Of a stretch of 64,000 nt of DNA, positions 1 through 9,777 are shown one piece after another. Both the position numbers and the translations under genes were made by a program. The stretch is from Candidatus Thiodubiliella endoseptemdiera. Lineage in GTDB: Bacteria > Pseudomonadota > Gammaproteobacteria > PS1 > Pseudothioglobaceae. Location of the stretch: NCBI GenBank assembly GCA_013416635.1, contig JACCHT010000002.1, forward strand, positions 186,001 through 250,000, in the 5' to 3' direction. Each line of letters opens with the position of its first letter. Positions within the stretch are counted from its first letter, which is position 1. The notes below the pieces were generated by a model. The model had not been told where the DNA came from. It saw only the letters and a program-made list of their open reading frames with translations, and did no database searches.

Positions 1-177
1 CTGGGTGTCTTGAAATTTTTGTTCGCCTGATGCGACTTTTAGCAAGGCGTTACCCTCTAAATCCAAACCAATCTTATTGTAAAGCGATTGATTTTTATGG
101 ATTAAGAAAGTATCTTTTAGGGGTTGTGTTTCAATGGGTTTGAAAAATTCCTCACCCAATGTTGCAAAATCTAACAA
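1..177 (-). CDS. SelO/YdiU-like protein, N-terminal fragment (runs off the window)
   Basis: Fifty-nine codons are open up to the window edge. The segment contains LGEEFFKPIETQPL and later KVASGEQKF. The spacing and style fit the N-terminus of SelO (YdiU), a pseudokinase-fold enzyme that AMPylates proteins. The conserved SGHQFG and nucleotide-binding motifs would lie outside the window, so the family call is tentative. No ATG is available: the frame runs back into the TAA of the DUF465 gene, two codons upstream of a TTG at 177-175. The start is therefore TTG, probably translationally coupled to the gene before it. Confidence 0.45.
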   Translation of the reverse strand, partial: MLDFATLGEEFFKPIETQPLKDTFLIHKNQSLYNKIGLDLEGNALLKVASGEQKFQDTQ

Positions 178-180
178 GTG

Positions 181-417
181 TTAGATGTTGTTTAACATAC
201 CCAAAAGTGTGTCTTTTAAAGACAAGCGTTCTTTCTTCAAAGTGTTTAAATACTCATCAGAAGTTGGGGTGATTTCTTGCTCGATACGCACGATTGCTTT
301 ATCAACGCCTTCGTATTCGAATGCTAAGCGTCTAAAATGTGCGTTGCTCATTTTAAGAGTGTGAATGGCGTCTTTTTTGTCTGGAAATTCATTGATTAAT
401 GGATGGTGGTTTTGCAT
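181..417 (-). CDS. DUF465 (YdcH-like) small coiled-coil protein
   Basis: A 78-residue highly charged protein. It has the NEFPDKKDAIHTLK opening and the HFRRLAFEYEGVDKAI segment typical of the DUF465/YdcH family. These are short helical-hairpin proteins of unknown function common in Proteobacteria. The length matches the family. It lies three bases upstream of the TTG-initiated SelO-like frame and reads in the same phase, so the two are probably cotranscribed. A degenerate MITE copy sits immediately upstream and may carry or replace its promoter region. Confidence 0.8.
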   Translation of the reverse strand: MQNHHPLINEFPDKKDAIHTLKMSNAHFRRLAFEYEGVDKAIVRIEQEITPTSDEYLNTLKKERLSLKDTLLGMLNNI

Positions 418-435
418 ATTTTTCTCCTTGGTTGT

Positions 436-590
436 GAGACCTTTGCATCAATACGAATAATCATCAAAATGCTCTCTTTCATCAAATTGAAAATTGTTTA
501 AAACACTTTTAGCCCTGCTAAAAGTAAATTTAAAAAATTCTAATTTAATAAAATCTGTCATTCTGCTAATCATCCCTATTTATACAAAGA
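436..590 (+). mobile_element. Degenerate MITE copy (161-bp family)
   Basis: Starts GAGACCTTTGCATCAATA and ends near TATACAAAGA, so both terminal repeats have drifted from the consensus. The internal segment around AGCCCTGCTAAAAGTAA matches the other copies. It ends two bases before the gatB stop codon. It is one of the oldest-looking copies and lies in the same orientation as those at 27094 and 39410. Confidence 0.8.
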
Positions 591-592
591 TT

Positions 593-2022
593 TTATTGTA
601 ATTTTTTTCGTAGTAATTGATTGATAATTTTCGGGTTGGCTTTCCCCCCCGTGGCTTTCATTATTTGACCCACAAAGAAGCCTAAAATCTTCTCGTTGCC
701 CGATTTAAACTGTGCGACTTGTGGGGTGTTATTGGCAATAATTTCATCTACAATTGATTCAATCTCGCCCGTATCACTCATTTGTTTTAAACCTTTGGCT
801 GCAATAATTTCATCGGCACTGCCTTCGCCACTCCACATCGCCTTAAATACATCTTTGGCAATTTTACCAGAAATAGTATCGTCACCAATACGACTAACGA
901 GTAACGATAAATCCGGTGCGGAAACGGGAGAATTTTGGATTTCAATTTGGTCTTTATTTAACAAGGCACTCAACTCGCCCATTACCCAATTCGCACAAAG
1001 TTTGGCATTCGATTCATTGCCTTTTAGCATAGTCTCAAAATAATCAGCCAAGGGCTTTTGTGCGGTCAATATTTCGGCATCATATTCACTTAAAGCAAAC
1101 GCTTTAATAAAACGGGCTTTCTTTTCCAGTGGCAATTCAGGTAATTGTGCTTTAATCTCAAGCAATAATGCATCTGAAATTTCAATCGGCAATAAATCTG
1201 GGTCAGGGAAATAACGATAATCGTTGGCTTCTTCTTTCGAACGCATTGAGCGAGTTTCGTGTTTGACTGAATCATACAAACGCGTTTCTTGTGCCACTTC
1301 ACCGCCTTCTTCTAAAATATCTTGTTGCCTTTCCACTTCAAGATTAATGGCTTTTTCTAAAAATTTAAAAGAATTGATATTTTTAAGTTCAGCACGCGTC
1401 CCCAATTTTCCTGCCCCAGCGGACGAATAGAAACATTGGCATCACAACGGAATGAGCCTTCTTGCATATTGCCATCACAAATATCGATATATTGCACCAA
1501 AGCGTGAATTTTCTTCGCATACGCCACCGCTTCCTTGGCACTGCGCATATCGGGTTCAGAAACAATTTCCAGCAACGGCGTGCCTGCACGATTAAGGTCA
1601 ACAGCGGTGTAATCATCAAACATATCGTGGACGGATTTACCGGCATCTTCTTCAAGATGCGCACGAGTAACACCAATAGTTTTAACCGTATTGCCAATGG
1701 TAATATCAATCTGCCCCTCACCCACAATCGGCCAATCAAGTTGTGAGGTTTGGTAGCCTTTTGGTAAATCAGGATAAAAGTAGTTCTTTCTATCAAAAAC
1801 ATTGCGTTGATTAATGTGTGCATCAATTGCTAAACCAAATTTAATGGCTTTATTAACTACCTCTTTATTTAATACTGGCAACACACCTGGTAAACCCAAA
1901 TCAACCGCGCACGCCTGTGAATTCGGCTGCGCACCAAACTGAGTTGAAGCCGCTGAAAATATTTTAGATTTTGTATTTAGTTGAGCGTGAATTTCTAGCC
2001 CGATTACTGTTTCCCATTCCAT
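593..2022 (-). CDS. gatB: Aspartyl/glutamyl-tRNA amidotransferase subunit B (frameshifted)
   Basis: GatB is the tRNA-binding, ATP-dependent kinase subunit of GatCAB, which converts Glu-tRNA(Gln) and Asp-tRNA(Asn) to the amidated forms. The N-terminal piece (221 residues) has [16 protein letters not shown] and LPKGYQTSQ. The C-terminal piece starts [16 protein letters not shown] and ends in the YqeY-like tail. The frames join if one A is added to the run near position 1406 (GQE-K-LGTRAE). Restored length is about 476 residues, normal for the family. The start at 2022 follows an AGGA 9 bases upstream. It lies 13 bases after the hicB-like gene, so its transcription now depends on the defence island or on a promoter inside it. 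Confidence 0.9.
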
Positions 2023-2035
2023 ATTTAATTCCTAA

Positions 2036-2371
2036 TTAATGACCAATATATTCTTCCAAAGATTTTCCCACCAATGCATTTAAAGAAATATTATTTTTTA
2101 ACGCTCTTTGATAAGCCATTTTATGCAATTTGGGGCTAATGCGTATATTAAAAATTCCTTTATAAGTTTTTTGTGCTTCTATCCCCAATTTTTTACAAGT
2201 ACTCAGATAATCATCAACACTGTCTTGAAAATTTTTCTCCAAACCCTTAACCGTATCCGCCTCAAATGTAACTAAATCATCAATCATCTCTAACTTGCCA
2301 AAAAAACACTTGTCTTCATTGGAATATTCAACGCTACTGATATAGCCTTTATGTTCAATTGTATTGCTCAT
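2036..2371 (-). CDS. HicB-family antitoxin (orphan)
   Basis: A 111-residue protein. The N-terminal half is HicB-like (FFGKLEMIDDLVTFEAD). The C-terminal ribbon-helix-helix region is RISPKLHKMAYQRALKNN followed by ISLNALVGKSLEEYI. HicB proteins neutralise the RNase HicA and bind their own promoter. No hicA-like frame lies on either side; the partner immediately upstream is the ParB-like gene, with which it overlaps by 4 bases (2368-2371). It may have been recruited as the regulator of the island or act as antitoxin of the ParB-like protein; both ideas are inference. Confidence 0.75.
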   Translation of the reverse strand: MSNTIEHKGYISSVEYSNEDKCFFGKLEMIDDLVTFEADTVKGLEKNFQDSVDDYLSTCKKLGIEAQKTYKGIFNIRISPKLHKMAYQRALKNNISLNALVGKSLEEYIGH

Positions 2372-3312
2372 AATGACTTGTTTAAACCTTTTGAAATAGA
2401 ATTGGAGTTACTTATTAAGTCGTAAGATTTTTTTAATGATAAGCCATCAATAAATTGATTAGTAATTGCTTGGTTTGATAGAATTTCATCAAGTTTTGTT
2501 AAATTATCATTATTCCCCAGAACTCTACTTTTATTTTGTTCATTTTTTCTGAAAAACCAATCAATTAAAGTTTTTAAATTTTCTTTATTTATATCCAAAT
2601 TTTCTAAATTATTAATCTTTGAAATTTCATCTATATCTATAAATTTCCTTATATTTGTATGCTGTAAAGAGGCGGTAATATAATTGAAATAAAATGTCGT
2701 TTCGTTTAGTTGTGGTATTTTATAAAAACCCTTATCTCTTATAATTTCATAAATTTTATAACCAACTAATAATTTTTTCACATAATCTGACCTAGACCCT
2801 ATCTTCTTCGCCAACGCCAAAGATTGCTCTTTAAATTCTTGAGATTCTAGTGTTGGCAATAGCCCATGTAAATACTTTGCCTTTGAAACAACACTCCAAG
2901 GTTTAATACCAGTAATATGCCTATATCCCAAATATTGCATTATTTGTGTTTTGTCATCAAAAACAATGCACGGTATGGAATTTGGTCTTTTAGTGGTTTC
3001 AACTAAAACTTGCTCCACTTTGCTCTTTCTAATTGTTGCAAGGGACGGATTTGATAATAATTTTAGCGATGTTAGCCTTCTATTTCCTTCAACAACTGTA
3101 AAGTCATTTTTATTCTCAACCACCAACAAGGATTCACCAACAAAAAAATCATGTTGCCCAATTGCAAGCATCAGTTTTATAATTGATTCATCTTCAAGCA
3201 TCCATTCAATAATATCGTTTTCAGACTGGTTGTGAAAACTACTGGGTAGCCTAGAACTTTCTTTATCTAGTTTTAATTTTGCTAATTGAATAAATTTTAT
3301 TTGTTGTTTCAT
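2368..3312 (-). CDS. ParB/Srx-fold domain protein
   Basis: A 314-residue intact protein. Residues about 55-85 carry the ParB-nuclease-fold signature, with FTVVEGNRRLTSLKLL (the GxRR box) preceded by a VGESLLVVE strand. The remaining 200 residues are helical and charged, with no HTH I can recognise. ParB-fold proteins include NTPases and DNA nicking enzymes and are frequent in defence islands. DUF262 in the neighbouring gene belongs to the same fold superfamily. It overlaps the hicB-like gene by 4 bases, indicating translational coupling. Confidence 0.7.
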   Translation of the reverse strand: MKQQIKFIQLAKLKLDKESSRLPSSFHNQSENDIIEWMLEDESIIKLMLAIGQHDFFVGESLLVVENKNDFTVVEGNRRLTSLKLLSNPSLATIRKSKVEQVLVETTKRPNSIPCIVFDDKTQIMQYLGYRHITGIKPWSVVSKAKYLHGLLPTLESQEFKEQSLALAKKIGSRSDYVKKLLVGYKIYEIIRDKGFYKIPQLNETTFYFNYITASLQHTNIRKFIDIDEISKINNLENLDINKENLKTLIDWFFRKNEQNKSRVLGNNDNLTKLDEILSNQAITNQFIDGLSLKKSYDLISNSNSISKGLNKSL

Positions 3313-3354
3313 AATCTGCTCTTATAAATTACTTACAATTAATTGCCCTGCAGT

Positions 3355-5624
3355 TTATTTGTTGTTATTTTCAAAATCCAACCATTCTACTGCTAATTTA
3401 TCCCAAATAATAGAACCTAAATTTTCTGTTCTTTTTCTATAATTTCATCACTCAACCTTTTAAATTAGCTAATGATTTTAAATATGGAAAATGTTGAGAT
3501 TGTCCAAGTATTGATTTTGTATTTTCCCCAAATTTAACCTTGCTACCTTTCAAATACTCTTCTTGCTCTTTTGTGGTTTCTGCGGATAAAGCCTCAAACA
3601 TTAACTCTTTTTCTTGTAAGTTCCGGTTACCCGCTGAACTATTAATAATTGTTGGCAATAAGGTAAGATTTCCAAGTGTATTCTTTCTTTCATCAGTCAC
3701 ACCATTCCAATTATTTGCTTGTGGAGATATGTGTTCTATTGATTCAAAAATGAATAAACAAAACCTTTGTTTAAAGTTTCAGATACCCCACCTCTAGCCT
3801 TTTCTACAAAGCCAATACCTTGATCACTTGGAACAACACCATCAAACGCCGAAATAAGCATTAATTTACATACCTCCTGGCTCTCGGTGTAAATATTGAT
3901 ATTTTTAATTTTGCTCAACCATGTTTCTTTAGAATAAATTGCAGCACCGTCTGTAGCTCCTGTCAATAAAAAATGTATAAACGCTTTCTTTAATGCTTTC
4001 AAATCAATATTATCTGCATTTTTTTGTCTACAGAAAGGTGGTATACTAGTTTGCTCCTGTTCAATACCGTCAATACCTCTAACTCTAGGGTTTTCACACC
4101 TTGAGACATTAATTTTCTATAACAATTATCTATGCCAGCAGTTCCTGTTCTTGCTGACCTCCACAATACAAAAAATGCAGCAACAGCTTTAATCGCACCT
4201 CTAAACTCAATGGCATTAGAATCCTCTAGCAATGACTTGCTATAAAATCTAGACAAAAGTGCAATAGAAATAGTGTGTTTTTTTGCTAAAAACTGCAAAC
4301 AAGTCAGTGCTACTTTGTCATTTTTCAACTCGCTTATAATAATTTTATCTTGATCCTTATTTGATAAATTCCAAATATTATAAAACTTACTGACAATAGC
4401 TAAATTTTTAACAAAGTCTTCCTTTGTATTGGTTTTTATATTCATCCGTAAATATATTCTTTGCTCTCTTAATTTTTTAGATAATGCTCTACCATTTTCA
4501 GACAAAGAAAATGTTGTAATTAATTGATTGGTAGATGTATCTCTTCTCGTTGGATCGAGTTTTAAATAATCTTCTATTTGTTCCATATATTTTTTAGACT
4601 TAGAGTCAAAGTACCCTTCCAAGCCAACATACTCTACTACTTTTGGTTTAAATGTTTCAAATGCAGTCAATGGATCGCCCGTTGTGTTTAATGAGTCAAA
4701 CATCTCAAAAGCATATTCCTCTTTTTTAGCAACAATATCTGCAACAAAAACTCTTTGCAAAACAAATCTAAATACCAACAACAAAACAAATATTTTTTTT
4801 ACATCAGGATTGTTATCTATTTTATCCCGTATTCCAATATTGTCATTCGTTCCTTCAAATATAGATTCATCTACATCTAAAAGAACAGAATTATCTATCA
4901 TTATCTTATGAATATCGGATTTATCTTTTAAAAAGCTAGTAATAGATTTTTTAAAAACATCTAAATTAAGCTTAATTCCTTTATGGCTTTCTATATCCTT
5001 ATCTGCATTGTTAGCAGAATAAACAAATGCCTTTTTTTTATTTTTATCATCTGCAACAAAATCTATATATTCTTTTAATAATCTAGCTATTGGAGAACTA
5101 TACTGCCCTTGATCATCTGTAGACCACTGGTCATCATAGGCTCTTATAATTTTAGGGTAGTCTGTGGACTTATTCAATCCATAGCCTTTAGGGGATTTAT
5201 ACATATCACTCACAAAAGTCAAAGTATCTAATACCCTACTTAATGCTATCTCATTATCTTTGGTTAATTTTTTTCTAATAGCATTGTCAAGAGATATAAC
5301 CAGTAGCAACATTGTTGTTAGTCGTTGCTGTCCATCAATAATAACCATAACCTTTGTTGGTGTTTCCCCCCTAACAATAGGTGCAATAGACTGATGTTTA
5401 GTATCATGCATTGTTATAACAGACCCTAAGAAAGTAATATAATCTTCGCTACTCCCTAATTGCTCCAATCCATAAACAATATCCTCCCACATTCGATTAA
5501 TATCGTTTTTCTTCCATGAGTAAGGCCTTTGATAAGCAGGAATATAGAAACATTTTTCCCTTTCATCAGCAAATAATTTTTTCATGTTAACAGTGTCAAC
5601 ACTAAATACATTTTTTATGTCCAT
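3355..5624 (-). CDS. GmrSD/SspE-like DUF262-DUF1524 nuclease (several frameshifts)
   Basis: The N-terminal DUF262 domain has YQRPYSW (31-37) and the nucleotide/DNA-sensing motif IDGQQRLTT (96-104). The C-terminal DUF1524 domain has the HNH-type box IEHISPQ followed by NTLGNLTLLP. Families with this architecture are GmrSD type IV restriction enzymes, which cut modified phage DNA, and SspE, whose DUF262 senses phosphorothioate-modified DNA. Four breaks are each repaired by one base in a homopolymer: A-run near 4020, T-run near 3749, A-run near 3469 and A-run near 3440. The restored product is about 755 residues, ending at 3355. Its place downstream of a PAPS-reductase-like gene makes the SspE analogy attractive. 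Confidence 0.8.
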
Positions 5625-5645
5625 AGTAATTTTTTCCTTTTATAA

Positions 5646-6446
5646 CTATCCTGTAATTGCCTTTTCAATTTGTTCGGCAAACTCACTTCCATTTTTGGGG
5701 CGCATATCTTTATCATTGTGTAGTGCATTAAATATTGGTTCAAATAATTTTTCAGGTCCAGACCAATCTTCTTTTCTTAATACTCCTGTTGGGTGTTTTT
5801 TATTAACAATTAACCAAAATATTGATGCCAATTGGAATACATCAGATGATTTACTAATATTATCATCAATACCGCAATTAAGATTATTTGCTTCTGGAGA
5901 CATCCAAAAAGCAGGACCTAATTTCTCTCCATCTCTAGTAATTGAATCTTGCACTGTGTCATCGTCAAACTTGCACAAACCATAATCACTCAACAACCAC
6001 ACTCCATTGGAAATTAAAATATTATCTGGTTTAATATCTCTATGAATAGCTTTTCATGTAAACACGCTAATGCTTTGGATAACCCTCTAAATTGAGAAAA
6101 ATACTCTTCTTTAGCAAATGCATCCTTATTTCTAAATCGTTCTGTTAGGTTTTCCTTAGCAAGATCCATAATAATAAATGGGCGTTCAATGTATTTACCC
6201 TTGTGTTTACAATTGTATGTACCACTGTCTATATATTTGATTAAATGTTCGTGGCTATTAATTTCTTTATTTAGTTTAATTTCTTTATTGAATCTAGCAA
6301 GTCTATCCTCTTTTAATCTAATTTGAAATTTGATTGCATATTCGCTAGATATAGCCTCATTAACACATTTATATACTTTGGCGTTACCTCCTTCTCCCAA
6401 TAGCTCTAAAACCTTATAACAATCTGAATTCTCTATTAGCTCGCAT
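5646..6446 (-). CDS. Serine/threonine protein kinase, Hanks type (frameshifted)
   Basis: The glycine loop reads LGEGGNAKVY and the ATP-lysine strand YAIKFQ. After adding one A near 6052, the catalytic loop reads HRDIKPDN. The DFG position reads DYG, followed by an activation segment with a WMSPEA (APE-like) box. Together these make a complete, probably active kinase domain of about 260 residues with no extra domain. The start is unclear: coding sequence (YKVLELLGEGG) continues upstream of the first in-frame start-like codon, and the best ATG (6446) requires two additional bases. It overlaps the end of the GHKL ATPase gene. Kinases of this type occur in phage-defence loci, where they signal or trigger the effector. 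Confidence 0.75.
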
Positions 6447-7372
6447 AATAGAAACCCCTACATTTTGTTGTGCATGCTTTCCGTGTGGAGCACTTCCAGC
6501 ATTACCGTATTTTTTTACATCTCTGCTTTCTTCTTTTGCATAAGTGGATTTAACACTTACTTCATGTTCATTATTATTGTGATTTACTTTAAATTTAATT
6601 TCATAGTCCTCACCATCCCATTTTTTAAACATAGCATTATTTTCAAAGGGCTCTGGACATGAGGTTTTATCCATTAAATAAATAGGGTCATTAGCTTTAA
6701 AATTGTTATTTCCAGTATTGGATAAGGATAGTTGTCCATTTTCATTTTTAGCAATCATCTTAATTGTAACTTCATTATCTTGGATAAAATATCGATACAT
6801 ACGACCAATTATAAGCTCTGAATGTTTAAAAATAGATTTTGCAGTTTTCCACATACACCTGTCAATTTTTGACCATAAAACCAATGTCCCGCTTTCTCCG
6901 TTTATATATTCTTTAAATTCATTGGGAATATTTTTTTGAACAGGTTCTGGCACTTCTTCTAATCCATTATTAGTAATCTCATCTAAATCAAGATAACTAT
7001 ACAAAACATCACCGTTATTTTGCCAAGTATAAACTTCTACTTTTTTACATTGAGAAATTGAAGAATTAGGTAAACCCATGCCAAACTTACCTATACCGTT
7101 TTGATTTTCTGCAGTTAAATGCGTTCCATTACCAAATCCTAATGATAATTCTAGTGTATCTTTGTCCATCCCGCTGCCATTATCAATCACTGCAATTTCA
7201 GATAAATTTCTTCTGCCATTATTACTGCCTTCTATGCAGACTAACTTTATTTCACTCGCACCCGCTTGTATTGAATTGTCCATTAATTCTGCTAGTGCAT
7301 AAGCTGCATTTTTATAACCATTATCTCTCATTGCTTTTACAACTAAATGAGTTGCACTATTTTTTGTGCCAT
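6414..7372 (-). CDS. GHKL (Hsp90/MORC-like) ATPase, apparently C-terminally truncated
   Basis: The Bergerat ATP-binding fold is clear. The N box is ALAELMDNSIQAGA, the G1 box VIDNGSGMD and the G2 box GIGKFGMGLPNSS. A transducer-like region follows and ends GVSIMRANREF. The natural start is the ATG overlapping the helicase stop (TAATG at 7372), if one A is restored in the run near 7360. The frame stops after about 320 residues, immediately past the conserved GVSIMRANRE segment. Relatives I recall continue for another 150 residues or more, so the gene may be truncated or frameshifted at the junction with the kinase. Confidence 0.7.
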
Positions 7373-8972
7373 TATTTATTCTCCCAAACATCGTCCCAAT
7401 TATTAAAAGCCTTAGCAATATTGCCAAAACCACCTAAATTTTTATCTACCACAGTAACAATCTTTGCTTTTTTGTTGCCGCCTGCTTTTACACCTCTGAT
7501 TGCTCTGCCCACCATTTGACTATATAAAACTAATGATGTTGTTGGTCTCGCAATTACAGCAACACTTGTTTTTGGGGCATCAAATCCTGTTGTTAAAATG
7601 GCATAATTACAAATTACCATCACTTCTTTGCTATCTTTTTAAACTCATCAATAATGTCGTTTCTATCTTGTTGTGGTGTATCACCTGTAACTGATTTTGC
7701 ATTAACACCTTTGTAACGCAAAACTGACGATAGCAATTTAGAATGCTCAACAGTAGATGCAAATACAATAATTCTTTTAGCCTCTTTTGATAATTCTATA
7801 ATTCTTTGAACAATGAGTATGTTTCTTTTGTGCGTCTTCCGCTATTCTGTCTAATATGTATTTAGGTATATCTATATTATTTTGAATTTTTCGATGTTCT
7901 GCTTCAGTTAAATCAGCACCAAATTTATAATACAAAGGTTCAAATTTTGATTCTGCTAAATAATTTTGCTTCACTAAATAATCAACAGGACTATCAAATC
8001 CATCAATAGATAGACTGTATTTTTGTTTAAAAAAGAAGTTTGATAATTTTTCATCTTCTGTAATATCCAACCAAGTTCTTCCAGGTGTCGCAGTCAGACC
8101 TAATAAGTGTATTTTATGGTGTGGTGCTAATAAATCTAGAACCGCACTATAAGTAGGTGCTACTGCTTGATGTGCTTCATCGATTACAACAAGTGATGTA
8201 TTTTTTGACAAACCTTGCATAAATTCTATGCTATTTTTTGCTTTACTCACCATTTTAGACAATCCAGCGACAATGAAGCCATCTTTAATATTTTCAATGC
8301 CATTTATGTTGTTGTTTCCCAAAAACGATAAACATTTGTATTTCTATTACCTAAACATTGCCAAGACTTAATAAATTCTTCTACTGCCTGCTCACATAAC
8401 TCCTCGCTATATGCCAACCAAATAACAGTTGTTTTGGTTTTCTCTTAAATAATTTGCAATAATATGCATTGCCGTTCTAGTTTTTCCAGAGCCTGTCGGC
8501 ATGTGCAATATTGCCCTAGATCTGTCTTTTGTGTGTAGCAATTTAATGGTTTCTACAGATGCTTTAACTTGATGGTCAAATAAAGAATATTGTGCTTTTA
8601 CTATTTCCGTATTAGGTAATTTAATGCACCCCTCTTCATAGTCTGTAATTTTAAAATAATCATAAAAATAGTTTTATTTTTAATGTTATATTTATTTTTT
8701 AACTGCCTCAAACATCGTTGCCAATGTCTTGGCTTAATGAATGCAAACAAATCTTTAACTTCTGTTTCGTTTAACAAATCAAATAATATAAACCTTGTGT
8801 TTTTATTTGTAATTAAATCAGTTTGAGAATACATATCTTGTAAAACTTGTTTTAACTTTGTTGTACTAAATTCTTGTTGTTCTAATTGATTGATTAAATT
8901 TACCGTTGTCTTTCCTAACAATTCTTGCAATGTTTCAACATCTGATCTTGAGATTAAATCTGATAATTTCAT
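7372..8972 (-). CDS. SF2 DEAH-box helicase (several frameshifts)
   Basis: The domains run in order. There is a helical N-terminal region (KLSDLISRSDVETLQELLGK), then Walker A in ILHMPTGSGKTRTA. Motif II is VVIDEAHQAV, motif III LLGLTATPGR, the motif V region NYAILTTGFDAP and motif VI QMVGRAIRG. Five breaks, near 8665, 8445, 8318, 7825 and 7632, are repaired by one- or two-base changes in short A or T runs. The restored protein is about 535 residues. It begins 12 bases after the PAPS-reductase-like gene. Helicases of this kind accompany both DNA phosphorothioation and BREX-type modules; its DNA substrate is not evident from sequence. Confidence 0.8.
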
Positions 8973-8983
8973 TCTATAAAGCC

Positions 8984-9777
8984 CTATAAACTACAAATCA
9001 AGCAAGCCTGATCTTCATCATCTTGCCCATCTTCTATTAAAATATCTTGCCAAGAGCGATTGTCTTTTTTCTTTGCAATTTGCTCTTTTCTTTTCTTACT
9101 GTTGGCTAAAATTTCATCTTTATTTTTAATCAATTCCTCAAGTGTCATACCTTGAATCCATGTGTAGCCCTTGCCGCCTTCTTGTTTTTCCATTTCTATA
9201 GCCCTAGCAAACTCTTTGGGATGTCTTTCAGATAATCCTATCCATTCTTCTCGGCGTTGGAAAAAACAAAAAAAACAACCCGAACGACTACGCCATTCAT
9301 AGTATTCTGGAATGCCTACCGTTTCTCTTAATAAGCTAAAAATATCTTCTCTGACCAAGCCATCCTCAATAAAGGGAAAACTGGTTCGATATTTTTCTTA
9401 TTGCTAATATAGCCCTCACGATTTTCATCAGCACGAATACCAATATAAGAAACGCATTCATCATCACCAATAAATTCCTCAAAAGGAGCTAATTTCATAT
9501 CTTTAGTACACCAACGCTGTTGTGGTGATGGTAGCATTCCATCTTTCATTTTAAGGTGATGAAAAAAATCTTTTTTACTTCCCAGTCTTTTTATTTTCTT
9601 ACCTAAATAAACCTCTAATTTATCTAAAAAAGTATAAATTTCAGGTAACTCCACCCCTGTATCCGTAAAAAAATATTCTATGTCAGGAATTTTATTTTGT
9701 TGTTTAAGGTATATCGCCAAAGCTGCACTATCCTTGCCACCAGAAATACCCAACACATGTCTTATTTTTTTACTCAT
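8984..9777 (-). CDS. PAPS reductase/DndC-like PP-loop ATPase (frameshifted)
   Basis: The PP-loop SGGKDS is at residues 12-17, followed by FTDTGVELPEIY and YIGIRADE. Cysteines occur in RWCTKDMK, SGCFFCFFQRREEW and the C-terminal ACLICSL, positions expected for an iron-sulfur cluster as in DndC/BrxP. Such proteins activate DNA with ATP and pass sulfur into the backbone in phosphorothioation systems. One T added near 9372 joins VFPF to IEDGLVREDIF, giving about 264 residues. It overlaps the end of the big ATPase gene by 8 bases. No cysteine desulfurase lies nearby, so a chromosomal IscS would have to supply sulfur. Confidence 0.85.

Noticed and set aside
2036..2371. A complete HicAB toxin-antitoxin pair
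   Set aside because: No HicA-like double-stranded RNA-binding frame is present on either strand next to the HicB-like gene.
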